Virus record (IMG/VR): IMGVR_UViG_3300027810_000010
Coordinates: 1 to 64,000 of that record
Source of the DNA: a virus
Reading direction: 5' to 3' (one strand)
Length of the DNA: 64,000 nucleotides
In this document: positions 31,585-42,764 of the stretch, piece by piece
How positions within the stretch are numbered: position 1 is the first letter of the stretch
Layout: the number at the start of each line of letters is the position of its first letter
Notes under the pieces: model-generated
The model's input: only the letters and a program-made list of their open reading frames with translations
Databases searched by the model: none
Told to the model about the DNA's origin: nothing
Translations under genes and position numbers: made by a program

Positions 31585-34500
31585 CTAGGCTTGTATTTTA
31601 GTATGAACCCTTAATTTATAATTATATCCAGGTTTTTTATTATATATTAACCTGAAATTTAAAGGCTTTTCGGCAAACCTTCTAATTTCAAAATTAGTAA
31701 GAGGTAAATATCCACCTTCCATTATGTTAACTGGATCTACTACACTATTTAACTCTGTTTCACTTTCATTTGTTGGTAATCCATATACTAAGATGTCATC
31801 GATTATAAATCTCGGAATTATATTTTCTTTAATGTATTCGTTAACATCATCTTCAATTGTTGTTTTATCTCCATATGAATTAGCAGCATTCACATAATTA
31901 GAGTAATGTGCAGAAATATTATCTTCCTTTAGTTCATTTATAAAAGAATCTATTATATAAAAATCTATGTATATCTTTTGAGAATCTTCATAAAGATATG
32001 CACTTTGTTTTGCTTTTTCAGAATATCGTATAGAATCTAAATCTCTTAGGCTATTCATACTTGTATTTGAGTAAGATGTAATGTTGTATACGTCTTTTAC
32101 TTTCATTATAGTAGATGCAAAGAATGACCTTTCCTCAATAGGACTAAGTGTACCATGGACATTCTCAGATACACCTCCTTCGAGAGATCTTATATAATAA
32201 TCCTTTGCATATTTACTTTTAAATAAATTCAAGTCTCTTTTTTCTATTGCTATTTCACCAATCAAAGGATATAGGGGTAATTTATCCGTTTCTTTACTTA
32301 ACTTAAGAACGGAATTACCCTTTTCATTAATTTTATGATAAAAGAAGTTTTTTAATATGCCGTAATCACTCCCAGTTTTTAGGTAAGATGAAAAGACAGT
32401 GTTATATTCCGTAGTTCTTTTGTATTTTGCTTCTTCGATAATTTGTATACTATCTATATCTAACGCTGGATCCAACTGTCTAGTAGGATCTATCATTTTA
32501 TTATTTCTAAATAAATTAGTAAATGTAACTATTTCATTAAACATCGGATTGTATTTTCCGTTCATCCTTCTAAGGGTAGTAAAATATCCACCGTCTTCCC
32601 TCGCTACAAGTTCTTTACCTATTTTATTATTGTTCAACTTAAATGCCTTTGGCCTAATTTCGTCTAATTCAACATCCAATATTGATGTTTTAATAAATTC
32701 CGTCCCATCCTCTATTTCAATTGTAAATTTATTATTATCTACATTTCCATCCTCTAGAATTGTAACGTATGAAACGTTTTCATTAGCATTAATATCGTTA
32801 GCAAAACCAAAAGATGCAATACTCTCTAGTACATTTGACCATGAATTTTTACCACCTTGATAATATACAAGAGGTATATCATTAGGTATAGCCGATGCCG
32901 ATGCTGATGTAATTGGGGTTTGCCCGGGAATTACCTTTCCGGTTGAGGTTTCCCACAATTGAGGAACACCCTTTACTATAATATTTTTTTCATCAACGGC
33001 TGAAATAATTTCAAGAGCATATGTATTACCGGTGTGTTCGAATAATATATATGAATATTCTTCCTCTATTTTAAACATGTCTGTAAAGAATCTAGGGGAA
33101 TTATCTCCAACTGATTGTATTGAACTAGATAATAATATTCCAGAAGTACCTCCCCAGGCTGATCCTATTCCGAAATCTAAAAATCCTCTAATTTTAGAGT
33201 TTTTAATTTCATTTTCTACAGTTACATCTTCTAGTGAATATACGTTATACCTATCTAAGAAATCTATATCATTAGCTACGATCTGTATGTGTATAAATAT
33301 TGTTATTGTTTTAAATTTGTCGTTTTTTATTACTTCAATATTAGCTTTATTGTTAGGCATATTGTTTGAATAAAATAACACTGTTGCGAATTTATAACCT
33401 TCAACAGACGAAGAAGATTTAAATGAAACAGGATTATCTAAATCAAATTCCTTTCTTTCTTTATAAACGTATCTTAAACCTCTAAATACTGTTGAAGTGA
33501 AATTAAATTCATTTCCACCTTCAAATGTAGTATACATTTTTCTAGTTTGGGCATTAACCCATTCTATATCTCCGTTTGTATTTTCTAGTTCTGCACCAGT
33601 ATAATTCAAATAACTGCTAAAATAATCAAAGGAAGTATCTTTAAATAAACTTGAAACAGTATCATATGTTTGTTGCGTACCTATGCTAGGGTTTACATAA
33701 TCTTTAATTTTTATGATGTTTTCTTTTTCCCTTAAATATGTAGGAATATTCCATATATGAAAATGTTCCATGTTTAATTTACTCGGATCTCTTTCAGAAA
33801 ATATAGATATGTCTGGAGATAAGTTATTAGTTCCAAATGCTTCGTTTACATTTAAAATATATGGCAAATTTCTAGCGTTAGTTCCATTTTTCAATGCAAA
33901 TTTACAAATAGTAGGTAATACTCTAGAATTTATAGATGTTTCTTTTAATTCATTCTCACTAAGCCTATCGTATTCTGAATATATTGAAGAGTCTGTAAGA
34001 TCTTTATCTGAATCATCTTCCGATATGATAGGATATAATGTTGTAAAGAACTCCTCTTTTACATTTGATTTATATGAAAAGAAATCTTCCAGACCAGGCA
34101 CTATTGTATTACCTACTCCAACGATAGGCTCATCGTTAGAATAAACAGAGGTGGTATTATAGGTTTCATTATATATTATTTTAGTAATTTTAATCCAATT
34201 ATCAATACCGATACTATCCTCTCCTAATATATAATCTCCAACCTCTAGAAAATCTCTAACATCTAATCCATTAAACTCTGTTATATATGATGTCGAGTTA
34301 TCAATTGTTTTTATACTAGAAGCAGAAGATACTATGAAAGATTTCTTGTCATCTGCATGATTTTGAATTTCTCCATTTAAATGAGAAATATCTGAATTCT
34401 TTGTGTCGTAAAAGTCAAAGTCAAAATCCTTGAAATCATATGCTGAAAATCTACCTAATCTAGTTCTATAAACATTATATGTAGGTAGTGTATTATCTCC

Positions 34501-36372
34501 TGAGAAATTAATTGGTTTATCGAAAATAACTCTATAGTTTTCAGAATATGGATCTTTAACTATTTCTACTACTCTACAATATACGTCTTTGTTTTTAGAT
34601 TTGATGTGGTCTCCGATTGAAATAAAACCCATAGAACCTGATGGAACTATTACGCTTTGTCCTATACTAGAACCACCTTTCATCGTGTATGTTTTATAAT
34701 CTCCAATTGATAGATTACCTGTAATACCAGATCCATGTGGAAACTGAACATTTGTTAAAGAAGTATCTGCCACTAGGTTATATGCTTTTTCGAATGCATC
34801 ATTAGCGGGCTTCGAATTAGAAACGTCTAAGAATACACGTGGATTACCAGTATGTATTCCGAAAATTGTCTTGTTTCTATTTCTTCCCTGTGCATAGTCA
34901 TCAATAATAACAGATGTTTTAATAGATTTTGCACCGTATTGTATGATTTCTCCATTTCGTATAGCTGCTGCCAGTGCCGAGGCGATTTGTGATAGATTAC
35001 CTTTACATGAATATCTGTTTCCTGAAATAGTTCCTATTGGAAGAGTGTCGTCGGCTATTAATAGGAAATCTCCTAGGTTAAATCTCTCTATTGATATTTC
35101 AGAAAGATTTCCAATAAATAACTTATCATTGTGTGTAGGTTTTTTAATGAATTCAAGAGATATGAATCCTACTAAAGGAACATCCTTTGAAATTACATCA
35201 ATGTTATATGGTGTTTTAACAAATTCTTTAAAAACCGAAGTATCTCCTGAGAAAGATGTTTTAATTTCATTCTCACTATAATTTATAGAATTTTTAATGT
35301 GGTGAAAATCATCATTTCTATCTTTCACCCAAGATAACGAGGGTACAGAAAGATCACTCTTGCTAGGGATGTAATTATATATATTAGCAGAATCTACGGA
35401 TACACCGTATTCATCCTCTACACTTACAGGATCAATCGTTATAGTTCCCTTTGGATTTATTTCGTTTGCAATAAATGAACATTCTAAATGAGAATCAGCA
35501 TATACTCCAAAGTATCGGTATATGTTATAATCGTCAGCTTCTTTATCATCAAATAAAAACTCTAGGTTTATTATGTTAGCTGAAATTATACCGTTTCTTT
35601 CAAAACTAGTAGTTAGTGTATTATTAGCTAATATTTCCGGAAGATCTTCTTTAATGTAATCGTCATCTATATAATCTGATTTATTTACAAAGCCACCTGT
35701 CATGACGTCTATTCCATTAAAGTAAGTAGGTTCTTCTATTTCAAAATTAAAAGATAGATGGGAATCAGGCATTAGCGCATCATTAATATGGCTATTTAAA
35801 TATGTGCCTATTCTAGAGTCTATAGACATGTCGAATGTTTTGACAATGGTAGCCTTTGAAAGCATTTCCATTATTCTATAATTCTGACCTTCGGCATTAT
35901 CATCATAGATCTTTTCATAATCTACATCTTTAATTCTATAGATTACAAAGTTTTCAGGAATCTTCTTTTCTAACCATATTGGTGCAAATATTCTATATTG
36001 TTCATCATATACTTTAGTAAAGTTAAATGACGCACCGTAATTGTACATGTTTTCGAACTGGTTTGCATAGTTGTCAGATACTATTAAATCTGAAACTTCT
36101 CTACCTACTCTATATCTCTCGTCTTTTGGTAATTTACCGTAAAATGAAGCAACATCCCTAGAGAATTCTCCGGAATCTGATATTGGATATTTTTGAAATT
36201 CAGCTTGCGTTAATGTTCTGCTAGCTTTAATAGAACTTAAATAAATATCTCCCTCAGATTCAACTACTAATTTTACATTAGAAGTTAATTTAGGGTTTGT
36301 TCTTAAAAGTGAAAATGATTTGGTTTCTTCAACTAAATCGTACTTCGCTTCAGTGTTTATTTGTTTCGCCAT
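31585..36372 (-). CDS. giant virion structural protein (1595 aa)
   Basis: 1595 aa, the longest gene in the window; not identified. The N-terminal part contains FAPIWLEKKIPENFVIYRI, which looks like a large baseplate or fibre-attachment protein. The middle has repeated beta segments and KDYY, and the C-terminus ends FRLIYNKKPGYNYKLRVHTK. Many short acidic-Asn loops suggest multi-domain beta structure, typical of adhesion platforms. Preceded by an exact GATATATA 27 nt upstream plus a perfect 10-bp palindrome just before the ATG. It may be a scaffold for the two collagen fibres that follow. Confidence 0.5.
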   Translation of the reverse strand: MAKQINTEAKYDLVEETKSFSLLRTNPKLTSNVKLVVESEGDIYLSSIKASRTLTQAEFQKYPISDSGEFSRDVASFYGKLPKDERYRVGREVSDLIVSDNYANQFENMYNYGASFNFTKVYDEQYRIFAPIWLEKKIPENFVIYRIKDVDYEKIYDDNAEGQNYRIMEMLSKATIVKTFDMSIDSRIGTYLNSHINDALMPDSHLSFNFEIEEPTYFNGIDVMTGGFVNKSDYIDDDYIKEDLPEILANNTLTTSFERNGIISANIINLEFLFDDKEADDYNIYRYFGVYADSHLECSFIANEINPKGTITIDPVSVEDEYGVSVDSANIYNYIPSKSDLSVPSLSWVKDRNDDFHHIKNSINYSENEIKTSFSGDTSVFKEFVKTPYNIDVISKDVPLVGFISLEFIKKPTHNDKLFIGNLSEISIERFNLGDFLLIADDTLPIGTISGNRYSCKGNLSQIASALAAAIRNGEIIQYGAKSIKTSVIIDDYAQGRNRNKTIFGIHTGNPRVFLDVSNSKPANDAFEKAYNLVADTSLTNVQFPHGSGITGNLSIGDYKTYTMKGGSSIGQSVIVPSGSMGFISIGDHIKSKNKDVYCRVVEIVKDPYSENYRVIFDKPINFSGDNTLPTYNVYRTRLGRFSAYDFKDFDFDFYDTKNSDISHLNGEIQNHADDKKSFIVSSASSIKTIDNSTSYITEFNGLDVRDFLEVGDYILGEDSIGIDNWIKITKIIYNETYNTTSVYSNDEPIVGVGNTIVPGLEDFFSYKSNVKEEFFTTLYPIISEDDSDKDLTDSSIYSEYDRLSENELKETSINSRVLPTICKFALKNGTNARNLPYILNVNEAFGTNNLSPDISIFSERDPSKLNMEHFHIWNIPTYLREKENIIKIKDYVNPSIGTQQTYDTVSSLFKDTSFDYFSSYLNYTGAELENTNGDIEWVNAQTRKMYTTFEGGNEFNFTSTVFRGLRYVYKERKEFDLDNPVSFKSSSSVEGYKFATVLFYSNNMPNNKANIEVIKNDKFKTITIFIHIQIVANDIDFLDRYNVYSLEDVTVENEIKNSKIRGFLDFGIGSAWGGTSGILLSSSIQSVGDNSPRFFTDMFKIEEEYSYILFEHTGNTYALEIISAVDEKNIIVKGVPQLWETSTGKVIPGQTPITSASASAIPNDIPLVYYQGGKNSWSNVLESIASFGFANDINANENVSYVTILEDGNVDNNKFTIEIEDGTEFIKTSILDVELDEIRPKAFKLNNNKIGKELVAREDGGYFTTLRRMNGKYNPMFNEIVTFTNLFRNNKMIDPTRQLDPALDIDSIQIIEEAKYKRTTEYNTVFSSYLKTGSDYGILKNFFYHKINEKGNSVLKLSKETDKLPLYPLIGEIAIEKRDLNLFKSKYAKDYYIRSLEGGVSENVHGTLSPIEERSFFASTIMKVKDVYNITSYSNTSMNSLRDLDSIRYSEKAKQSAYLYEDSQKIYIDFYIIDSFINELKEDNISAHYSNYVNAANSYGDKTTIEDDVNEYIKENIIPRFIIDDILVYGLPTNESETELNSVVDPVNIMEGGYLPLTNFEIRRFAEKPLNFRLIYNKKPGYNYKLRVHTKIQA

Positions 36373-36399
36373 TATGAGTCGACTCTATTTTTGTTAGAG

Positions 36400-36407
36400 T
36401 ATATATC
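36400..36407 (-). promoter_or_regulatory. candidate late promoter element GATATATA
   Basis: Minus-strand GTGAGATATATACTCTAAC, 27 nt upstream of the 1595-aa gene. A perfect GAGTCGACTC palindrome at 36376-36385 lies between motif and start codon. Confidence 0.55.
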
Positions 36408-36428
36408 TCACTCTGTCGAGGCAAGATA

Positions 36429-39400
36429 TTATCTGTAAGGACGTGCGTCGAAATCGTATAATCTAGAAGAATTGAAATCATTATAGTTTGTAAAGAACCT
36501 TCTTCTATTATTCCACCAAGATGACCCGGATCCAGAGTTATATTTGCTTAGCATTATCTTATTAATACTATTCTTATTAGTTCCAACAGCTCTATATTTA
36601 GCGTAAATTTCTATATCAAATTTAAATTCATTTCTATAAGAATCTATGATATCTAAACCTATCTTCTTAGAATATATTAAGTTAGAGAATTTGTTACCAT
36701 AAATACCACCTATTCTACCTCTACCTGAATCTCCTTTTCCATAATAATCTGTCATTCTATATTGAAATACCATATCAACTGATACTGCATTCTGACTTCC
36801 ACCTTCTATTAATTTCTTACCGAATTTACTAGGTGCATCGACTGAAAGTGTATTTTGATTAGTTGGAGATAAATATAAGAAAGATCCACATGATTTACCA
36901 CCTAATAAGTATTGATCATCTTCTGTAAATGAATTCTTAATAGCTTTTCTAGAGATCTGAACATTTTGGTTATTTTGAGGTCCTTCTGAAGTTCCATCAA
37001 TATACTCAATAGTTAAAGGCTGATATGGCGTCTGTTTTTGTCCATCTTTATCTAAAGATCTTTTCACGGCATACTTAGGCATCGAAACTATTCCATTAGA
37101 AATGATTTCATCAATACTTAAACTATTAGCTTCGTTTTGTATTAGAGGATGATTAATATGCATAAATAAACCTCTATCATATATGGCAGGTGTAATACTT
37201 CCAGTTCCAAAGTCTGCACGTAGAGGTGCATTTGATGTAGAATCATAGTTTCCATTCCACACGAAATTGATTTCGTTTTCAGCAATTGATCCAGTTCCAT
37301 CTAACGTATCAAACTCTGCATTAGAAAAATTTCTTAAATGAGTTCTATTTCCGGAAATACTGCTAATTGTTTTACCACTCTTTAAAGAATAACTTAAACC
37401 ATATTCCATAGTAGTGACTCCAGTTGCATTAGATTCAATAGTTGAAAGTGTGTCAGGATTAATTATAGAATATAAATCACCGTTATCTGATATGTTTCTA
37501 AATCTTGAATATATGTATTGACCCTTTAATTGTGAAGATTGATCAGGCGCTTCATCGAAATGATTATACGAAGAAGCTCCTCCTGTTAAATTTTGATAAA
37601 TAACGGGAACTAAATCATATTTACCTTCTTTTGTATAATATGTATCAGATGATATATCTGTATGTGGTCCATAAGGGCCGGTATTCTTTTCACCGGTTTC
37701 CGGGTCTATAATACCGAGTCCAAATGCATATGAATCAGTAGAAGTAAATACTGGTTGTTTTAAATCTCCAACTATTTTAGAAGTTAATTCTAAATCGGAT
37801 GCCTTTGTGTTATGTAATTCTATTTTAAAATTCTTAGTAACAATATATCCTTTAGTTACTCCAGTTGGAACATCATCAACATAATATCCTGCAAATATTT
37901 TGGCAGACGTATTGTTTTTAACAAGTGTGACGTTACCGTCTTCGTCGATGATCTTAACTTGAAGTTCACCAACTGCACCATCTACCTTTGCTTGTAATCT
38001 TTCTAATTGATTTTGTAATTCTAGCAATTTACCATATATACTAATAGGTGATTGCTCCGTAGTTAAAAACCCGGACGCTAAATCATCTGCACCGTGTGCA
38101 AAATATTGATCTCCTGAAGTAAATCCTGAATCTAAGTGCTGAAATAAACCTTGTGATTCTAGATCATCGTTTATTTCCACTTTAATATTATCTAAATCAT
38201 TCTGGTTAATTAAATCGTTTGCAGAATCTCCACCTATTTCTCCGTCAGGAAATTGAATGTTTATTATCTCAGACCATTCTGATTCGACAGGTGTTGATGG
38301 AAAACCAGCTTCAGATACTGACTTAATCATCATTTCAATAATCTCTCCTTTTTGTATAGAAAGATCGATTGAATTAAAGTTAACAGCATTTGCATCTTCT
38401 TCAGATTCTATAATCCATTTATATCCTCCGTTTTCTTGTTTCTGTCTTCTTCTTATAGGTCCTTTAACTTCTACCCAATTTGAAAAAGCGGCTGTTTTTT
38501 CAGAATTTTTATCTGTAAATTTAATTTGTTCAATTGTTGACGTTTTACCATTAGCAGAAACGTATCTATATCTAATAACAAATTGTACTACTTCTTGTGA
38601 AACTTCTTCACCGATTTTCTTCGCGTCTGGAATTGACCAAAAACCTCTTACTCTGTATTTAGGAGCAACCTTAGGTAATTCGTTTGATTCAGCGATAGAT
38701 TTAATTTCACTAACACTTGTAGAGAATACTTTAACTTCTGATTCCTTAGATCTAATTAAAGAAACTAATTCATTCTTTTCTCTGTTTCTCTCAATTTTAG
38801 ACGAGAATTTTCTAGTAGCAATTAATTGCCTTTTCTTCTTAATAGTACCATCAATTTTCTTGATGTTTTCTTTAGCTGCAATCTTATCAGTCTTGATCTT
38901 CTTAACCTTTTCTACACTTGCGTTATCAGTTAAATGCTTATTCACCTGTATAACTTTAAAGTTATTAGATGAAATAATAGGAGAATCAGGTATAATACCC
39001 TCAGATGCAGGTGGAATATAATCTACCTTTAATCCTTTGATAAACTGACCAAAATCAGAAACCTCTTCATTATAATATTTCGCTAAAGTAGTTACAACTC
39101 CATCTTCCTTTTCAATAGTCAACTCATTTGAGAAAAACGCAATTCCAGGAGAATATTCCGTAGAAGGAATTTTAGAGATAGGATCGATAGGTTTCATAAA
39201 GACAACCTGTCTTTCATTGAATCCTACTTTAATTTCAACCGATACAGCTGCATCGATATCTTTATAAATAGAGAGTGCGTTTGCTCCTATCTTTATAGGT
39301 GCATATCCTTCTAATAGTTTTAATTCTACTTGAGAAGTTGATGCATCAATAGATACCACTTCGTATCTTGTGTTATATTCTTTATTATTAACAACTAATG

Positions 39401-40193
39401 AATCTCCGGTTTTTAAAGATTCGGTGTCATTCATTACTTTATTAGAATCTGAATACGTTAATTTATTTAAAGTAAAAACCTTTGTAGTTTTAATTTGACT
39501 AGCTCCATCGACCATTACGGTTTTTTGAACATTTTCAGATTTTAAAACATCTAGCTCTCCATTGTATTGAATAGATCTAATAGGCATATCAACTACCTCT
39601 GAATCTATTCTATATTTTAATCCACGTTCTTTGATTGCTGAAACGAAATCAACATGATTTAATTCATTATCTCCCTTAAACACTTCATCAAATTCTTCAG
39701 TAGAATTAAGATCTTCGTGATCGAAAATAAATCTTTCAGTATAAACTCTTTCAGTGTCTACTGGAATCTGTCCCTTAACATCTAAATTAATAGTTAATAG
39801 TGGATTCAGAAAATCTTCGAAGAAATCGTTAAGTTTTGTATTAAATTCTCTAGGAGTTGCTAATGACGTAATAGGAGAAGAAGGGCCTTTAAGTTTAGAA
39901 GTATGTATTCTTCTATAAGAACCATCTTTAAGTCTAAGATTAGCGCTTGAAGTATCTAGACCGCTGATAGCAGTTACATTCTTATCAAGTCTTTCTATTT
40001 CTCTTTTCAAAAACCCGAACGCAGGTATTTGAATGGCAGTCATCTCACCAGTCCTGTTATCGAATAAATCGATTGTAACCGTTTCCTTATCTGTGGAAAT
40101 GGCCTCATTAATACGCTCAAAAGTTTCAAGTGAATTAGTATTTAATTCAAGAAACTGTTCAAGTAGATGGGATATAGAATTGCTAGCGCTCAT
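36429..40193 (-). CDS. large virion structural protein with FN3-like domains (1254 aa)
   Basis: 1254 aa, not identified. N-terminus MSASNSISHLLEQFLELNTN; middle contains a coiled-coil (about 440-500, DKIAAKENIKKIDGTIKKKR), then FN3-like strands (VVQFVIRYRYVSANGK; EIIEMMIKSVSEAGFP), a short coiled region ending LLELQNQLERLQAKVDG at about 725, and a beta-rich C-terminal part with RGRIGGIYGNK. Two bases separate it from the following gene. Coiled coil plus FN3-like modules suggest a long fibre or baseplate component. Function by context only. Confidence 0.5.
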   Translation of the reverse strand: MSASNSISHLLEQFLELNTNSLETFERINEAISTDKETVTIDLFDNRTGEMTAIQIPAFGFLKREIERLDKNVTAISGLDTSSANLRLKDGSYRRIHTSKLKGPSSPITSLATPREFNTKLNDFFEDFLNPLLTINLDVKGQIPVDTERVYTERFIFDHEDLNSTEEFDEVFKGDNELNHVDFVSAIKERGLKYRIDSEVVDMPIRSIQYNGELDVLKSENVQKTVMVDGASQIKTTKVFTLNKLTYSDSNKVMNDTESLKTGDSLVVNNKEYNTRYEVVSIDASTSQVELKLLEGYAPIKIGANALSIYKDIDAAVSVEIKVGFNERQVVFMKPIDPISKIPSTEYSPGIAFFSNELTIEKEDGVVTTLAKYYNEEVSDFGQFIKGLKVDYIPPASEGIIPDSPIISSNNFKVIQVNKHLTDNASVEKVKKIKTDKIAAKENIKKIDGTIKKKRQLIATRKFSSKIERNREKNELVSLIRSKESEVKVFSTSVSEIKSIAESNELPKVAPKYRVRGFWSIPDAKKIGEEVSQEVVQFVIRYRYVSANGKTSTIEQIKFTDKNSEKTAAFSNWVEVKGPIRRRQKQENGGYKWIIESEEDANAVNFNSIDLSIQKGEIIEMMIKSVSEAGFPSTPVESEWSEIINIQFPDGEIGGDSANDLINQNDLDNIKVEINDDLESQGLFQHLDSGFTSGDQYFAHGADDLASGFLTTEQSPISIYGKLLELQNQLERLQAKVDGAVGELQVKIIDEDGNVTLVKNNTSAKIFAGYYVDDVPTGVTKGYIVTKNFKIELHNTKASDLELTSKIVGDLKQPVFTSTDSYAFGLGIIDPETGEKNTGPYGPHTDISSDTYYTKEGKYDLVPVIYQNLTGGASSYNHFDEAPDQSSQLKGQYIYSRFRNISDNGDLYSIINPDTLSTIESNATGVTTMEYGLSYSLKSGKTISSISGNRTHLRNFSNAEFDTLDGTGSIAENEINFVWNGNYDSTSNAPLRADFGTGSITPAIYDRGLFMHINHPLIQNEANSLSIDEIISNGIVSMPKYAVKRSLDKDGQKQTPYQPLTIEYIDGTSEGPQNNQNVQISRKAIKNSFTEDDQYLLGGKSCGSFLYLSPTNQNTLSVDAPSKFGKKLIEGGSQNAVSVDMVFQYRMTDYYGKGDSGRGRIGGIYGNKFSNLIYSKKIGLDIIDSYRNEFKFDIEIYAKYRAVGTNKNSINKIMLSKYNSGSGSSWWNNRRRFFTNYNDFNSSRLYDFDARPYR

Positions 40194-40194
40194 A

Positions 40195-42183
40195 TTATCT
40201 TAAAATATCGTATTCAAACGTTTTGTTTACTTCATCTATACATACTATTTCTATATAAGGTTGGTTACTTAATAATATGGATGCAGGAATGTTGATTTTT
40301 TCAGACCAACCTCCTTTTTTATCAGTCCATACTGAAATAGAGTGCGTAGATAAATCTTTAATTTTATCTTTGAAAGATACTCTAACTACTTGGCCTTTTT
40401 TCCAAGAAGACACAGTATCGTCTAAGTATATATTTAGGTTAGAATCAAAGCTCTCGTTATAATCAGTGTAAATTCTAATTAAATTATCGAACGGCTTAAC
40501 TCGTTGCCATACTGCTTTAGTTCCAGATTCACTCGGCAAGAATGGAGCATTTTTAGAAATTACTCTTTCATTCATACTGCCAATTGTGTCATACACATAA
40601 GATTGTCCTATGCTATAACCAAAGTTAGTATTATTAATTTTAACTTTACCGTTACTAGATTTGTCTATAGATACACCAGTGTTACCCGGTTGTAATACAT
40701 CTGTATTATATTGTATCTCTGCTGGGATTGTTCCAGCGATGACCTGATTCAATCTAGAGTTGGTATTTGTTATAATATCTAATAGAGATCTTTCATCTTG
40801 AAAATTAAGTGTTGCATTTTCTAAGTCAGATTGCATTGAATCTAATCTTTTAGAAATTCCTTGTAAATTGTCAGAAGTTAAAAAGAAACTTTCTAACATT
40901 TCCACCTTTTCAGATATCTTATTATATCTCTTATTTGCATCTTTTAATAATTGCACTGCATTCTCCAAAGTACTTGTAGTATCTAGGAAAATGTCCATGG
41001 AAAATGTAGAATAATCATTAATATTCTTTTCCACTCCAACATTATCTAAAGAAGAGTTGAATTTAAGATTTAACTTTAATGCGAATGCATTACCATTAAG
41101 TCCCGTTATTTCATTAGGCTTATATTTTGTAAGCTCAGGAATATACCATCCATCATTCGATGTATCTTCTTTCCAGTTATCTAATATAATTATACCGTAT
41201 AAATTGGTAGCTTTATTACCCACTGTTGATTTAGAATATAAATCATAGTAAACTAATATAGCATTAAATCTAAAATCACCACCTCTTCTAGAATAATCTA
41301 AAAGTGTATTTAATTCCGGATCATCTATTATCTTAGCGTATGCTTCTGCATTCCAATCGATTCCAATAGCAGGGACCTCAACAGGATTGACATTGTATGT
41401 TCCGTCGTCTTGATCTGTGTAGCTTTCAACATTCATGAAAGGATCAGGATGCACATAATCTGGAGTTCTACCTTCAACGGATTCTCCAGGAACGAACTTA
41501 GTATTGTTAGTATTGTAATTAGTAGCTTTAAGTAAAATTTCAGGAGTATACCCTACAGAAGAAGGAACGTTAACAAATATTTCATTGTATTGTTGTCCTT
41601 GATAATTCTTATCGTTAGTTACATCTATGTTTCCAACGTATTTTATAATTTTACTATATTCAGAACCAGACTGAAGTGAATCATCTAATTCTATCATTCT
41701 AGAATATCCGGTTGAAACTTCCTGTGAATTCGCACTTCTAACTCTCATTGCATTTATGTGATAAAGATATTTAAAGAATATCTTTTCTGCATCTGATTGA
41801 TATATTACATCATCAAAATCATCGTTAGTTTCTGGATTAAGTAACATGTTCTCTAAATTAAGAGCATATCCTTGAAGAGTTCTAGTAAAATGAACATTAC
41901 CATTTCCGTCATGTAAAGTGTCATTATATGAATCGGCTCCTGCACCACCTCCACCTTCGAATAATCGAGTGTAGTCTATATAGTTAGGTCCCGTATACGT
42001 GTCGTCATCGGGATCAGATTGTATCGAATCTGCATAAACCGGTAGGTCTATCAGAGCGAACTTTGAAAATTCAAAGTTCATGTCCGGATTATAATATGCA
42101 CGTGTCAAATCTCTTGCTGCACTAGCAAAAGCATACATCGTACCTCCCTGTTCCTGTGGAATCCTTATTAGTGGTGTAGCCAT
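40195..42183 (-). CDS. virion structural protein (662 aa), baseplate periphery candidate
   Basis: 662 aa, not identified. N-terminus MATPLIRIPQEQGGTMYAFASAARD, an acidic Gly-rich loop (GGGGAGADSYND), a middle with FRFNAILVYYDLYSKSTVG that recalls beta-hub proteins, a coiled coil at about 410-470 (KRYNKISEKVEMLESFFL), and a beta-rich end with DDTVSSWKKGQVVRVSF. Sits in the late structural block between gp7-like and the 1254-aa protein. Could be a baseplate wedge or fibre-connector protein. Confidence 0.45.
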   Translation of the reverse strand: MATPLIRIPQEQGGTMYAFASAARDLTRAYYNPDMNFEFSKFALIDLPVYADSIQSDPDDDTYTGPNYIDYTRLFEGGGGAGADSYNDTLHDGNGNVHFTRTLQGYALNLENMLLNPETNDDFDDVIYQSDAEKIFFKYLYHINAMRVRSANSQEVSTGYSRMIELDDSLQSGSEYSKIIKYVGNIDVTNDKNYQGQQYNEIFVNVPSSVGYTPEILLKATNYNTNNTKFVPGESVEGRTPDYVHPDPFMNVESYTDQDDGTYNVNPVEVPAIGIDWNAEAYAKIIDDPELNTLLDYSRRGGDFRFNAILVYYDLYSKSTVGNKATNLYGIIILDNWKEDTSNDGWYIPELTKYKPNEITGLNGNAFALKLNLKFNSSLDNVGVEKNINDYSTFSMDIFLDTTSTLENAVQLLKDANKRYNKISEKVEMLESFFLTSDNLQGISKRLDSMQSDLENATLNFQDERSLLDIITNTNSRLNQVIAGTIPAEIQYNTDVLQPGNTGVSIDKSSNGKVKINNTNFGYSIGQSYVYDTIGSMNERVISKNAPFLPSESGTKAVWQRVKPFDNLIRIYTDYNESFDSNLNIYLDDTVSSWKKGQVVRVSFKDKIKDLSTHSISVWTDKKGGWSEKINIPASILLSNQPYIEIVCIDEVNKTFEYDILR

Positions 42184-42206
42184 CTAATTATTAGTTTTTA
42201 TTTTAA

Positions 42207-42764
42207 TTACGATATCGTGGCCTTAAAAGAACCAACAATATACCATTTACCATTTCCTGAATCGTCTCCTAATAAAGAGATAGAACCGCTAGTGTCAACT
42301 GAAATTACAGTAGCTCCGTGAACCTCTCCTGTTAAAGAGATAGTAAAACCAGCTGCATTAGATGAAACTATAGTTAATAACTGTCCAGATGCACTTGCTC
42401 CTAATGTAATAGAACCTGTTCCCGTATAGTTATATGCACCTAGTGAAGGTGTACTTGTAGGGAATGTTAAGGTATCTCCAAACGAAGTTAATAAAGTTTT
42501 CTCTAAGGTAACTACTTTTTGAAAAACTGCAGGAACTCCTGCGGTTAAAGTCGTAGATGTTACATTAAACGTACTTAATGAGCCATTCGTTAATGAAATA
42601 CTTCCTGCACTAATTAATCCCGTTAATGATAGTGTAGAGTTTGTCGTGTCAAGGACATTCGCAATATAACCTAATTCTTCATTGACGTTATCAAAGTTGT
42701 CGTTGATAGTAAGTCTAGATGATGAAAGGCTGTGCGTTCCTAAGATTGTTGTAATACTTGCCAT
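42207..42764 (-). CDS. small virion surface or fibre-like protein
   Basis: 185 aa. The start SRLTINDNFDNVNEELGYIANVLD resembles the N-terminal helix of phage fibre proteins. The remainder is a low-complexity beta/Ser-Thr-Gly-rich region (GSISLTNGSLST, GTGSITLGASASGQL) like decoration proteins. Directly abuts the 926-aa baseplate protein (no gap). Function unconfirmed; a baseplate or tail decoration is the simplest reading. Confidence 0.45.
   Translation of the reverse strand: MASITTILGTHSLSSSRLTINDNFDNVNEELGYIANVLDTTNSTLSLTGLISAGSISLTNGSLSTFNVTSTTLTAGVPAVFQKVVTLEKTLLTSFGDTLTFPTSTPSLGAYNYTGTGSITLGASASGQLLTIVSSNAAGFTISLTGEVHGATVISVDTSGSISLLGDDSGNGKWYIVGSFKATIS

Noticed and set aside
36376-36385. 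GAGTCGACTC perfect palindrome as an operator
   Set aside because: A single 10-bp palindrome, not repeated at other promoters; noted only as context.
38257-39021. 254-codon plus-strand open frame inside the 1254-aa gene, and other plus-strand frames
   Set aside because: All are shadows of AT-rich minus-strand coding; composition is Phe/Ile/Ser-rich as expected from reverse Lys/Asp/Glu codons, and none has family motifs.
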